NCBI GenBank assembly: GCA_021797955.1
Contig: JAJZYV010000006.1
Location: forward strand, 1-23,072
Length of the DNA: 23,072 bases
DNA from: Thermoplasmata archaeon
Lineage (GTDB): Archaea > Thermoplasmatota > Thermoplasmata > Thermoplasmatales > Thermoplasmataceae
Reading direction: 5' to 3'
Numbering within the stretch: position 1 is the first letter of the stretch; every line of letters begins with the position of its first letter. The notes beneath the pieces were generated by a model. That model was given only the letters and a program-made list of their open reading frames with translations. It was not told where the DNA came from and did not search any database. The position numbers and the translations under genes were made by a program. Shown one piece after another: positions 8,228 to 15,682 of this stretch.

Positions 8228-9106
8228 CTATTTCATAGAATAATCTGCGTTCCCCTGCTTCTTGCTATTCAGAACAATCGACACTAACATTGCCAGAACC
8301 ATGAGGGCGCCTCCGACAAGGATATAAATTGTTATTTCATAATTGGCAATTACTACGGAGAAAATTGCAGCGAACACAGGTTCCGAAATCATTATTACGC
8401 TTGCTCTCTCTGGTTTCACATAAACCAGAGCCTTGTTGGTTATAAAGTAGGCAACAACTCCCGCAAATAGCGCCGTAAAACCAACAGTAAATATTAGTAC
8501 AGGAGCATCAAAATTTGCATACACTTGAAATGTAGGTATCAACATTGTTGAAAACAGAGAAACCGTTGCCATCTGGAAAAATGTAAATTTCACCATATCA
8601 AGCGTATTATTTTTCGCTACGTACACAATCTGAAACGCATAACCAACAGCACATATGAGTGTCAATATATCCCCAAACTGAAAGGAAAAATTGCTTAGTT
8701 CCCCCAAAGTTATTACTGCCAGACCCGACATTGCCAAAAAAATTGCAATAATGTCTATCTTAGAAATTCTGTGGTTGTAGAAGAGAAACATTATTATTGG
8801 AACAAGAAGAATGTAGAGACCTGTGATGAAACCGGATATTGCAGGTGATGTGTAATAGAGCCCCACTGTCTGGAAATAGTACCCCAGGAAAAGAAAAAAG
8901 CCGGCGGTTATCCCCTGTCTTAATCCCTTGAGGTTCCATGGCCTTCTGATGAAAGGAAGCATGAACAGGGCAGAAACTGCAAAACGAATTGCAAGAAAAA
9001 TCACCGGTGACATGTATTCCAATGACATTTTGACCAGCGGAAATGTCACTCCCCATGAAAGAGTGGATATTAAGATCAACAAAGAATATTTTAATTCATC
9101 TTTCAT
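8228..9106 (-). CDS. EamA/DMT-superfamily permease
   Basis: About 292 residues from ATG 9104-9106 (MKDELKYSLLI). An in-frame ATG at 9131-9133 would add nine residues, but AAGGAAGGATCC lies directly before 9106 and fits as its ribosome binding site. Ten hydrophobic segments form two EamA repeats (roughly 5-135 and 145-285). The first begins STLSWGVTFPLVK with LAIRFAVSALFMLPF after it. The second carries the typical PERASVIMISEPVFAAIF near its end. Family members export amino acids, metabolites or drugs; the substrate here is unknown. The start lies inside the last codons of the GGR-family gene, so translation is probably coupled and it is the third gene of the polB operon. Confidence 0.88.
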   Translation of the reverse strand: MKDELKYSLLILISTLSWGVTFPLVKMSLEYMSPVIFLAIRFAVSALFMLPFIRRPWNLKGLRQGITAGFFLFLGYYFQTVGLYYTSPAISGFITGLYILLVPIIMFLFYNHRISKIDIIAIFLAMSGLAVITLGELSNFSFQFGDILTLICAVGYAFQIVYVAKNNTLDMVKFTFFQMATVSLFSTMLIPTFQVYANFDAPVLIFTVGFTALFAGVVAYFITNKALVYVKPERASVIMISEPVFAAIFSVVIANYEITIYILVGGALMVLAMLVSIVLNSKKQGNADYSMK

Positions 9107-10259
9107 CCGGATCCTTCCTTGGGAAAAGAACATTCCATAATATGGAAGGTTTTCGGAACATTATGGACAAAACCACCTTTGAAGGATAATCAATATCTCC
9201 TATAGTACTGATTAAATTTCTCATATTATTGGAGGTAACTGCTTTTCCAATTTTGTTAAATGAATAATCCGTTATTCTTGCGTACATTTTTTGAATTCTG
9301 AAATCTCTCTTGAGTTCTCTGCCAAGGACATTCTTCCACAGTTTATCATACATTTTTAGAAAATTCTCACCAAAATTTTCATTCTCGTAAGCCTTATCCA
9401 GTGCTTCCGCTGCCATTTCTCCAGAAACCATGCCAGTGTAAATTCCGCCACCGCTAAGCGGCTTTACTATCCCTGCGGCATCTCCGACCAGTAAGCTCCT
9501 ATTTCCAAATGGTCTTTCGAGGAAGCTTATGGGTATGGGACCTCCGGTAACTGTAATTTTATTTGGTTCTAGATATTTTTTATACAACACTTCGAATTTT
9601 TCCCTTGACATTCCAAATCCGGCAGTTCCTATTCTCGAAAAATCTCCTGCAGGGGTATTCCATCCAAAATATCCCTTACTGTACTTACTTCCTAAAAACA
9701 CATTTACCTTATCCTGATCATCTAGACGTTTTGCACCATCTATCTGATACGCAGATACAACTCTCTTGAAACGTTGTTCAGGATACAGTAATTTCCTGGT
9801 TATGCTGTTTGCTCCATCAGCTCCTACTACTGCAAGCGATCTTTCAGTTACGATTTCACCATTTCTTCTAAAGACTACCTCAGCACAATGATCTGAAATT
9901 TTTATGTCTCTGACTCTAGAATTCAGGAGAAGTTCTGTCCCTGAGTCAATGCTTGCGCCTGCAACATCTTGATCAAATCGATCTCTTTCCAGTACGATAG
10001 TTTCCTCTTCTTTTCCTATGGAAATAGATTCACCATTGGGGAAAAACACGTTTGCGCCATGTACCCTGTTGACTATGGAATCCGTTTTAACCATTTTTGT
10101 AACTCTTCTGGATACCAATCCTGTGCATTCTACAGGTTTCCCCACAGTTTTATGTTCTTCCAATTGCAGAGTATTATACCCCTTTTTGGATAGAGCCTGA
10201 GCGCAGTAAGATCCTGAAGGTCCTCCACCAATGACAATAAAATCTCGCATTTCACTCAC
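9096..10259 (-). CDS. Geranylgeranyl-reductase-family FAD oxidoreductase
   Basis: 387 residues. The N-terminal Rossmann motif GGGPSG (11-16) binds FAD. The family box KPVECTGLVS (41-50) resembles the PxxCxG segment of archaeal geranylgeranyl reductases. GADGANS (146-152) and GDAAGIVKPLSGGGIYTGM (259-277) are the other two FAD signatures. Such enzymes saturate the isoprenoid chains of archaeal lipids, but the family includes paralogues with other or unknown substrates, so the exact reaction is left open. The start is GTG 10257-10259, overlapping the polB stop by 8 bases; ATG 10248-10250 is an alternative directly after the polB stop. The 3' end overlaps the EamA start. The tight overlaps show one polycistronic message with polB. 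Confidence 0.87.
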   Translation of the reverse strand: MSEMRDFIVIGGGPSGSYCAQALSKKGYNTLQLEEHKTVGKPVECTGLVSRRVTKMVKTDSIVNRVHGANVFFPNGESISIGKEEETIVLERDRFDQDVAGASIDSGTELLLNSRVRDIKISDHCAEVVFRRNGEIVTERSLAVVGADGANSITRKLLYPEQRFKRVVSAYQIDGAKRLDDQDKVNVFLGSKYSKGYFGWNTPAGDFSRIGTAGFGMSREKFEVLYKKYLEPNKITVTGGPIPISFLERPFGNRSLLVGDAAGIVKPLSGGGIYTGMVSGEMAAEALDKAYENENFGENFLKMYDKLWKNVLGRELKRDFRIQKMYARITDYSFNKIGKAVTSNNMRNLISTIGDIDYPSKVVLSIMFRKPSILWNVLFPRKDPDER

Positions 10260-12624
10260 TCATGAATCTATCAAGTGTAAGATTCTTACTATTTGGCGCA
10301 CTCCTTTTTTTGGGTTTTGAAATCTGATCCGCAATATGTATTGGTGTGTCGACACTTTCAAAAACCCTATTCAAAGTTTCTTCTACCCGTTTGGCGTAAT
10401 ATGCCCAGTCAGGTTTGTATCCAAACGATTCTCCATCGATAAAAGGTTCTACTTCCTGTGGAGTAACTGAACTGTTTGTCACAATCCATGAAACTTTCAT
10501 ACCAGGGATAAATCGCTCCCCCCTCTCCTGAAGTTTTCTGGCCGCTCTAACATTAGCCATTGAATTTGCATTCGCATATGACGAATCATCCTTCACTGAT
10601 CTTGAGATCACTAATTTTTCGATGCCCAGTGTCGTATCACCATTAACCATTCGCTTAAGTATATTTTCGGAATATTCCCTGGCACCCTTAACATTCTTTT
10701 CCATGAGAAAGTCGAAGACTTTCTGAAGCGCTTCACTCTGCAAATCAAAAGAATCTGTTCTTCTCACTTCATAACCTCGAACAAGCATTTTACCCTTTTC
10801 ATCCTCAGGATAAACCATTTTTCCAACATATCTCTTTTTTGCCCCATGTGAAAAAAATGGATCCATAATTTTCTCGAATTCAATCATGATATCTAATTGG
10901 GACGAAATTGAGCTGCTGAGTTCCTTTCCCATGTTTACCGCTTCCTGGAGATTCTTTTTACCTGATGCTATGAAAACACTATCCGTATCACCATATATAA
11001 CCTGTAAATTTCTATCTTTAAGCTGTTTTATCAGGCCCATTATCGTATCCCTAGCAAATGCTGTCACGCTTCTGCCAAGATCCGGATTTGTGAATCTGTA
11101 GAAGGCTGAGGCAAGAACTCCATAAAATGTATTCATTAAAATTTTTATTGCACCTTGAACCCCATCAAGGTATTCTCTCTCGTCACCCCTTGCATTTTTC
11201 ATATCCTTTTTTACCTGATCCCTTCTTTCCATCAGGGTCTGCAATAATTCTGGAATTACTCCCCTTTTTACAGACTTGTCTAAAAACTTCACTCCCGCTG
11301 GAGATCTGATTGTTCCGTTTTCACTCAGAGTTGTGAAACATATATTATATTTCATGATAATAGAAGGATACATGCTCTTAAAGTCAAGAACTATCACCAT
11401 GTCATGAATTCCAGATCCTATGGACTCTACATGGCCCCCTTCTATAGCCCTGTCCTTTAGATTCATACCAGCAGTCATTGGAACTCCGATATCTCTCTTG
11501 GTAGCAAGTCTGATGAGCAATGAATCTACGTAATTGCTTGTCCCACCATTTGTTGTGTCTTCCAGGGGAAGTTTGGTCACAGTTGCCATGAACATATTTC
11601 TATCAACAACCCTCATCTTTTCCATTATTCTCAGAGTAAGGTCTGCATCTTTTATGCAGTAGTCAATGACCTCCTTTGGTCTTTTCTTAAACTCCTCCAT
11701 AATATTCAATCTGTCAACATCATCTTTTCCTTCCCCAAGAAGTTCATTTGCCACATAATTAAGTGTTTCATGCTTTGGATGAAGTATTTTTTTAACATTC
11801 CACCACACATCACTGATGATCCTTCCCTTAACTCTCCAGAATTGCCCATTAATTCTTCTGGCTTTTGTTCTATCTCTTCCTATGTCCAGACTGAGTCCAT
11901 ACCTTGTCATCCTGTACTCAATCACAGGCAGGTCATAGCCGTCTATATTGTATCCAATGATTATGTCTGGATCTTTCTCAACAATTAACCTGTTAAAATT
12001 GGTTAAAATATCCTTCTCATCTCCAGTGATAAATCCTTTTTCAGAATCTGCGTCCTTTCGTTTTCTTATGGAATAACCTATCACGATTATTTTTCCGTAA
12101 AGGTCACCATCAGATGGGGGAAATGCATTTTCAATGTCAAAACTCAACACCTTCACATCTGGGTTAAAATCCTGGATATTCCTTATGCTTTTTAAATCCG
12201 TTTTAATTGTTATATCAGTTGTATACCTGTTCCCGTCAATAACTTCGCTACCCTCTATTTCAACACAGGATCCCAGATCCAGATCGTATATGAATCTGTG
12301 GTGGAAAGGAATATCAGCAGCCATGACCTTTGAGACAAAGAGACTCCTGATCTCTGGCACCTTGTACGGATGTTTAATGTAAATCCTCTTTGCGTCACGA
12401 ATTTCGCCATTAACCCACAATTTTTTATCCTCAATTCTCTCGAATTCTGGATTTTTTCTAATTCCTTCAATTTCTTCTTGTTTTGGTTCTATCACATCAA
12501 AATAAGGATCAAAATTTCCCGTGAGGGCTGTTACCGATCTTCCATCTGCTGTTCTCCCGAATATTTCCAGTTCCGTATCATAAGTTCTGTAGGAAGTTGA
12601 AATAATTCTGATGCTTACTTTCAT
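10252..12624 (-). CDS. polB: Family-B DNA polymerase with 3'-5' exonuclease
   Basis: 790 residues, the usual size for archaeal PolB. The N-terminal domain is followed by an intact exonuclease: ExoI SFDIEN (D163, E165), ExoII YNIDGYDLP (N226, D231) and ExoIII YCIKDAD (Y322, D326). Polymerase motifs are also intact: EGGHVE (395-400), motif A LDFKSMYPSI (D414), motif B KILMNTFYG (494-502), motif C IYGDTDS (D546, D548), and the KKRYVGK thumb-side motif. It should act as a proofreading replicative or repair polymerase. ATG 12622-12624 has a TATA box 27 bp upstream, so it is probably leaderless. First gene of a three-gene operon with a GGR-family reductase and an EamA permease, neither of which has an obvious tie to replication. 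Confidence 0.96.
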   Translation of the reverse strand: MKVSIRIISTSYRTYDTELEIFGRTADGRSVTALTGNFDPYFDVIEPKQEEIEGIRKNPEFERIEDKKLWVNGEIRDAKRIYIKHPYKVPEIRSLFVSKVMAADIPFHHRFIYDLDLGSCVEIEGSEVIDGNRYTTDITIKTDLKSIRNIQDFNPDVKVLSFDIENAFPPSDGDLYGKIIVIGYSIRKRKDADSEKGFITGDEKDILTNFNRLIVEKDPDIIIGYNIDGYDLPVIEYRMTRYGLSLDIGRDRTKARRINGQFWRVKGRIISDVWWNVKKILHPKHETLNYVANELLGEGKDDVDRLNIMEEFKKRPKEVIDYCIKDADLTLRIMEKMRVVDRNMFMATVTKLPLEDTTNGGTSNYVDSLLIRLATKRDIGVPMTAGMNLKDRAIEGGHVESIGSGIHDMVIVLDFKSMYPSIIMKYNICFTTLSENGTIRSPAGVKFLDKSVKRGVIPELLQTLMERRDQVKKDMKNARGDEREYLDGVQGAIKILMNTFYGVLASAFYRFTNPDLGRSVTAFARDTIMGLIKQLKDRNLQVIYGDTDSVFIASGKKNLQEAVNMGKELSSSISSQLDIMIEFEKIMDPFFSHGAKKRYVGKMVYPEDEKGKMLVRGYEVRRTDSFDLQSEALQKVFDFLMEKNVKGAREYSENILKRMVNGDTTLGIEKLVISRSVKDDSSYANANSMANVRAARKLQERGERFIPGMKVSWIVTNSSVTPQEVEPFIDGESFGYKPDWAYYAKRVEETLNRVFESVDTPIHIADQISKPKKRSAPNSKNLTLDRFMSE

Positions 12625-12646
12625 CCGATTATCATGTCTACTACGG

Positions 12647-12654
12647 TTAAATAT
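12647..12654 (-). promoter_or_regulatory. TATA box of the polB operon
   Basis: On the minus strand the box reads ATATTTAA, centred about 27 bp upstream of the polB ATG. This matches leaderless initiation. No Shine-Dalgarno is seen before that ATG. The gap to the divergent riboswitch promoter holds two separate boxes about 57 bp apart. Confidence 0.5.
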
Positions 12655-12704
12655 TGATCCATCTTCCTTGCATCTTATTCACACTATTCATAAACAGATT
12701 AAGG

Positions 12705-12712
12705 TTTTATAC
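12705..12712 (+). promoter_or_regulatory. TATA box of the riboswitch/transporter transcript
   Basis: TTTTATAC, preceded by AAGG (a possible BRE), predicts transcription from about 12734. That is exactly at the 5' edge of the TPP aptamer, so the aptamer would be the first thing transcribed. Confidence 0.55.
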
Positions 12713-12729
12713 GTTTTCGTAATTACGTA
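12710..12729 (+). promoter_or_regulatory. TACG/CGTA half-site cluster between TATA box and start
   Basis: The stretch holds TACG-TTTT-CGTA (12710-12721), overlapping a perfect 10-bp palindrome CGTAATTACG (12718-12727) and a final CGTA. It sits between the TATA box and the predicted start, where a bound protein would block polymerase. Could be an operator for a regulator or chance in an AT-rich promoter. Confidence 0.25.
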
Positions 12730-12732
12730 TTG

Positions 12733-12812
12733 TTCAGGGGAGCCTGTGGCTGAGAGGATCCGTGAGGATCGACCCTATGAACCTGATCCGGTTAGTACCG
12801 GCGGAGGGAGAA
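12733..12812 (+). ncRNA. TPP (THI-box) riboswitch aptamer
   Basis: All conserved THI-box segments are present in order. P2 is GGG (12738-12740) with CCC (12773-12775). A very short P3 is GCC/GGC with a UGU loop (12742-12750), followed by the pyrimidine-sensing CUGAGA (12750-12755). P3a is a perfect GAUCC/GGAUC stem with a GUGA tetraloop (12757-12770). GAACCUGAUC follows (12779-12788), then P5 CCGGU/ACCGG (12788-12801) and the pyrophosphate-side GCGGAGGGA (12801-12809). P1 is short (UUC/GAA). The Shine-Dalgarno GGAGG (12803-12807) is inside the conserved 3' part, six bases before ATG 12814. TPP binding should therefore hide it and switch off translation. TPP riboswitches before MFS transporter genes are known in Thermoplasma. 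Confidence 0.95.
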
Positions 12813-12813
12813 A

Positions 12814-12897
12814 ATGAAAGAAAATGTAGTAAAACAGAACTTAGGAATGCTTGCCAAAGATGAAATTTTTTCAGGGGAAGTGGCAAGATATGAATAA
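12814..12897 (+). CDS. 27-codon ORF directly under TPP riboswitch control (leader peptide or frameshifted N-terminus)
   Basis: ATG 12814 is six bases after GGAGG, the best-placed Shine-Dalgarno in the window, embedded in the aptamer. The ORF encodes 27 residues, beginning MKENVVKQNLGMLAKDEIF, and stops with TAA at 12895-12897. It runs in a different frame from the transporter and overlaps its candidate starts; the ATG at 12890 and this TAA share the eight bases ATGAATAA. Two readings: a leader ORF whose translation is coupled to the transporter, so the riboswitch acts through it; or the real N-terminus of the transporter, split by a one-base change, most simply in the T6 run at 12866-12871. 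The peptide has no motif I know. Confidence 0.5.
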   Translation: MKENVVKQNLGMLAKDEIFSGEVARYE

Positions 12898-14128
12898 AGA
12901 GCGCAGAGCATTAATGTTTTCCACTTCAATGGCGTTTGTCTTTTGGGGGATAATAGGAACTATTGGTCCTCTAGCTGCATCAGGATCGATAATTGGAAAT
13001 TTATCAAAAACTGGAAAACTCATATTTTTGCTTGCTGGACCTGTAACTGTACCTTTTGGAAATTTGATCATGGGAATTCTTGCAGATTTTTACGGAAGAA
13101 GGAGAATATTCCTCCTGACCATGGCAAGTTATACCATCGGAATTATTATAATAAGCATAAGCAGCAGTTTTATTCCGCTTTTAATTGGCCTTATTTTCGC
13201 ACAATTCGGGGTTGGCGGGGAGGAACCATCTTCCCTATCTCTGGTTGGAGAAGAAATGGAAAAGGAACAAAGGCCAAAGTGGCTAACCATTCTAACGAAT
13301 TTTGATAATATAGGAAGTGCCCTAATGGCATTGCTATTCTTCGTGGTTGTTAATAATTTTTCTGACAGGGTAGTTCTGCTTGCAAGTTCATTAATTCTGA
13401 TTGCAAGTATGATATATCTGAGAGTCATAATTCCTGAGTCTAAAATATGGGAGAGATCAAGAAAAGGTAAGAGACTCCAAGAATCGTTCAGTGATCTCAA
13501 TGAAAAGGAAAGTCCCGAGGTATCCATTGATTCAGGTGAAAGAAAAAAGAATCCCAGGTTTATTTTTTCCTTCATTTTTTTGGGTGTAATTGCCGTGTCA
13601 CAGTATCTTACCTTTGGTTTAATGGCTTATGTCCTTGCACCCATAGAATTTCCAGGTAGCACAACTGACGAGTTAATCATTTTCATTGCCATGTTGGGTG
13701 CTTCAATTGGGGGGTTTTTTGCTGTTCCATTAATTTCAAGAGGAACAAAATCTTACACCCTCTTTTCCTTCTTTTTCGGCACTCTAACAATGGTCGTGAT
13801 ACTCCTACTGCTTCCTTATCTTTCCAACATGGTAATATTCCTACCACTTCTCTTCGCAAATATGTTCGCAAGCGAATTTGCATACGCGTCCAGATCGGTT
13901 CTTGAGCCAGAACTTTATGGAACCAATGTGAGATCCACATCCATAGGATTAACCAGATTGTGGCCCATGATCGCCTATCCACTGTTCACATACTACACAT
14001 CATCCCTAAACTTGGAGGATTTTCTGTTGATAAATCTCATATTGTGGAGTATTGGATTTGCAGCAACAATAGTCTGGTTTTTGCATGGTATAGAAACTAA
14101 GAACATGAGCCTGGAATACAACCTTTAA
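12890..14128 (+). CDS. TPP-riboswitch-controlled MFS transporter, probably thiamine-related uptake
   Basis: About 412 residues from ATG 12890 (MNKERRALMFSTSMAF). In-frame alternatives are ATG 12860 and TTG 12851; none has an SD as good as the upstream ORF at 12814. Twelve hydrophobic segments in two halves, with MFS motif A GILADFYGRRR after the second (62-72 from this start). The charged central loop (KGKRLQESFSDLNEKES) separates the halves. The TPP riboswitch directly upstream implies that the cargo is thiamine, its precursor or a related compound. This matches the archaeal MFS proteins proposed as thiamine transporters (ThiT1-type) from the same genomic setting. Substrate is therefore inferred from control, not from binding residues. 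Followed within 3 bases by a strong hairpin. No thiamine biosynthesis gene is in the window. Confidence 0.85.
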   Translation: MNKERRALMFSTSMAFVFWGIIGTIGPLAASGSIIGNLSKTGKLIFLLAGPVTVPFGNLIMGILADFYGRRRIFLLTMASYTIGIIIISISSSFIPLLIGLIFAQFGVGGEEPSSLSLVGEEMEKEQRPKWLTILTNFDNIGSALMALLFFVVVNNFSDRVVLLASSLILIASMIYLRVIIPESKIWERSRKGKRLQESFSDLNEKESPEVSIDSGERKKNPRFIFSFIFLGVIAVSQYLTFGLMAYVLAPIEFPGSTTDELIIFIAMLGASIGGFFAVPLISRGTKSYTLFSFFFGTLTMVVILLLLPYLSNMVIFLPLLFANMFASEFAYASRSVLEPELYGTNVRSTSIGLTRLWPMIAYPLFTYYTSSLNLEDFLLINLILWSIGFAATIVWFLHGIETKNMSLEYNL

Positions 14129-14130
14129 TA

Positions 14131-14175
14131 ACAAAATTTATACGCTTCTGAAATAGAAGAGGTATAATTTTGTTT
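14131..14175 (+). terminator. Strong stem-loop after the transporter gene
   Basis: ACAAAATTTATAC (14131-14143) pairs with GTATAATTTTGT (14162-14173), with one bulged T. An inner CTTCT/AGAAG stem (14145-14149/14155-14159) caps it with a GAAAT loop: about 17 base pairs in 43 bases. It begins three bases after the stop codon and ends in TTTTGTTTT. Position and T-run suit a transcription terminator or a 3'-end stabiliser; archaea mostly use T-runs, so the hairpin may instead protect the mRNA end. Confidence 0.55.
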
Positions 14176-14490
14176 TAAAAATCACTTTTGAGCCATAATG
14201 TATGGGTAATTATTAGCAGAAACATGGTATTCACAAAACTTTAGCAATTAGAAACACCTATCTGTAACGGCGAACACTCAAATTGTACCAAGACAACTGG
14301 AGATTGCCAAAATGCAGAATCTTGCAAAAAGATGCATCCATCAAGCGAATTACTGGTATTGTACAGGGTGTCATATTGAGTTCCAATAATTTACTTCAAA
14401 GGTTAATCGAGATTAGAAAAAAATAGGCACTTCGATGAAGTCATGGGGGATAAGAAGAGGATAAGTCTATAATACATAATTGGCAATTAC
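14176..14490. other. 315-bp stretch without a confident gene
   Basis: No tRNA, riboswitch or repeat array is visible. On the plus strand two overlapping frames are cysteine-rich but lack convincing starts. One runs open from about 14243 to 14385 and includes ICNGEHSNCTKTTGDC. The other runs 14312-14389 from an ATG (25 residues, ending NYWYCTGCHIEFQ). They could be the remnant of a small zinc-binding protein, or chance. The last 30 bases carry the promoter of the downstream operon. Confidence 0.4.
14466..14473 (+). promoter_or_regulatory. TATA box of the SHMT/CBS/tldD/tldE operon
   Basis: TCTATAAT centred near 14470 predicts a transcript start around 14496. This lies between the two candidate ATGs (14491 and 14506) and favours 14506 with a short leader. 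The only good box before the operon. Confidence 0.4.
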
Positions 14491-15678
14491 ATGAGTGTAG
14501 TTATTATGGCAGCGATCGAAGATATAATTAACAATTATGAAAGATTTAGGAGGGATGTTCTTAACATGCAAGCTTCAGAAAACTTCCTTTGCTCCCACGT
14601 AAGAATGGCGCTGGGAAGCGATCTGGCTGGTAGATATTCTCATATTATGCCTGATGGCCGGAATGCATATGGCGGAACATCAATGATAGAGGAAATATTC
14701 AAAGAATCAGAACAAAATATCAAAACTCTGTACTCTGCTAAATATGCTGAAATTAGGCCAATAGGTGGTCATATTGCTGCAGAAATATCGATCTTAAGCA
14801 CAATGAAAAAAGGAGAAAGTCTGATGGCCATTTCCGAGGAAAATGGTGGCTATACGGGTTATCTACAGGCATATATACCAGATATGTTTGGTTTAAAATA
14901 TGAAGAAATTCCATACAATTCAGACGCTCAGGAGATAAATTACGATGATTTTTCAAAAAAAATAAAGGAAGTCAACCCATCAGTCGTCATTTTGGGGCAG
15001 TCATTCATCGTAAAGCATTATGATCTTAAGCGCGTTCGGGAAATTTGTGATGAGGTCGGAGCCAAACTTATTTACGATGGTTCACACGTAATGGGTCTAA
15101 TTGCAGGCAAAAAATTCCAGAAGGATGCACTGCAATACTCTCATATACTTTTAGGATCCACTCATAAAACATTCTTTGGCCCGCAGGGAGGCATAATTCT
15201 CACAAACGACTCTGATCTGCAACAAAAAATATCAGAAAATGTGGTTTGGAAAACTATGGACAACTATCACGTCAACAGGGTAGCTGCATTGGGAATCGCC
15301 GCGTCAGACATGATCAAGTTTGGAGAGCAATATGCGGGGTGGATTGTATCGAACACCTATACTCTTGCCAGAGCACTATCGGACAACGGAATCGAGGTAA
15401 AGTTTGCTCCCTGGTACTCGGAAAGTCACCAGATACTGCTTTCCAGAACAAATTTTGAGAAATATGGGGACTTTAGAACAATAAGTAAGAAATTAGGAAA
15501 CAACAGAATAATAGTTGACACAGAAGGAAGGATTGGAACGGCAGAGATAACAAGATACGGGTTGACGGATATGAACCAGCTTGGAGAGGTTTTATCGGAC
15601 GCCATAAAAGGTAAGGATGTTAGAAGCAGAGTTACAGACGTATTGAGGAATAGCGCAGTTAGATATTGTAGAGGGTGA
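14491..15678 (+). CDS. Divergent serine hydroxymethyltransferase-family PLP enzyme
   Basis: 395 residues from ATG 14491, or 390 from ATG 14506. The PLP-binding core matches SHMT: ASENF (28-32), D196 and H199 in YDGSHVMGLIAG, the Schiff-base lysine K226 in GSTHKTFFGPQGG, and the carboxylate-binding R347 in GRIGTAEITRYG. Spacing of these residues follows E. coli GlyA (D200, H203, K229, R363). Differences stand out. The Glu of KYAEGYPG (E57 in E. coli), important for the folate-dependent reaction, is replaced by His51 in GRYSHIMP. The usual PHSGSQAN is PIGGHIAAE. It may be this lineage's glycine/serine enzyme using another C1 carrier, or a side-branch aldolase. First gene of a four-gene operon; the CBS gene begins 4 bases after its stop. 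Confidence 0.78.
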   Translation: MSVVIMAAIEDIINNYERFRRDVLNMQASENFLCSHVRMALGSDLAGRYSHIMPDGRNAYGGTSMIEEIFKESEQNIKTLYSAKYAEIRPIGGHIAAEISILSTMKKGESLMAISEENGGYTGYLQAYIPDMFGLKYEEIPYNSDAQEINYDDFSKKIKEVNPSVVILGQSFIVKHYDLKRVREICDEVGAKLIYDGSHVMGLIAGKKFQKDALQYSHILLGSTHKTFFGPQGGIILTNDSDLQQKISENVVWKTMDNYHVNRVAALGIAASDMIKFGEQYAGWIVSNTYTLARALSDNGIEVKFAPWYSESHQILLSRTNFEKYGDFRTISKKLGNNRIIVDTEGRIGTAEITRYGLTDMNQLGEVLSDAIKGKDVRSRVTDVLRNSAVRYCRG

Positions 15679-15682
15679 AAAA

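Noticed and set aside
9529..10200. Plus-strand ORFs of 60-75 codons opposite the GGR-family gene
   Set aside because: They lie wholly opposite a gene with clear FAD motifs, show no family motif, and have compositions typical of antisense frames.
13129..13575. 148-codon minus-strand ORF inside the riboswitch-controlled transporter
   Set aside because: Antisense shadow of transmembrane coding sequence; the plus strand carries MFS motif A and the riboswitch context.
14312..14389. Zinc-ribbon remnant of an IS605-type transposase
   Set aside because: Only one CxxC and no surrounding TnpB-like residues, terminal repeats or target duplication.
14176..14490. tRNA or other structured RNA in the gene-poor gap
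   Set aside because: No cloverleaf, T-loop GTTCGA consensus or other known structured-RNA core could be found by eye.
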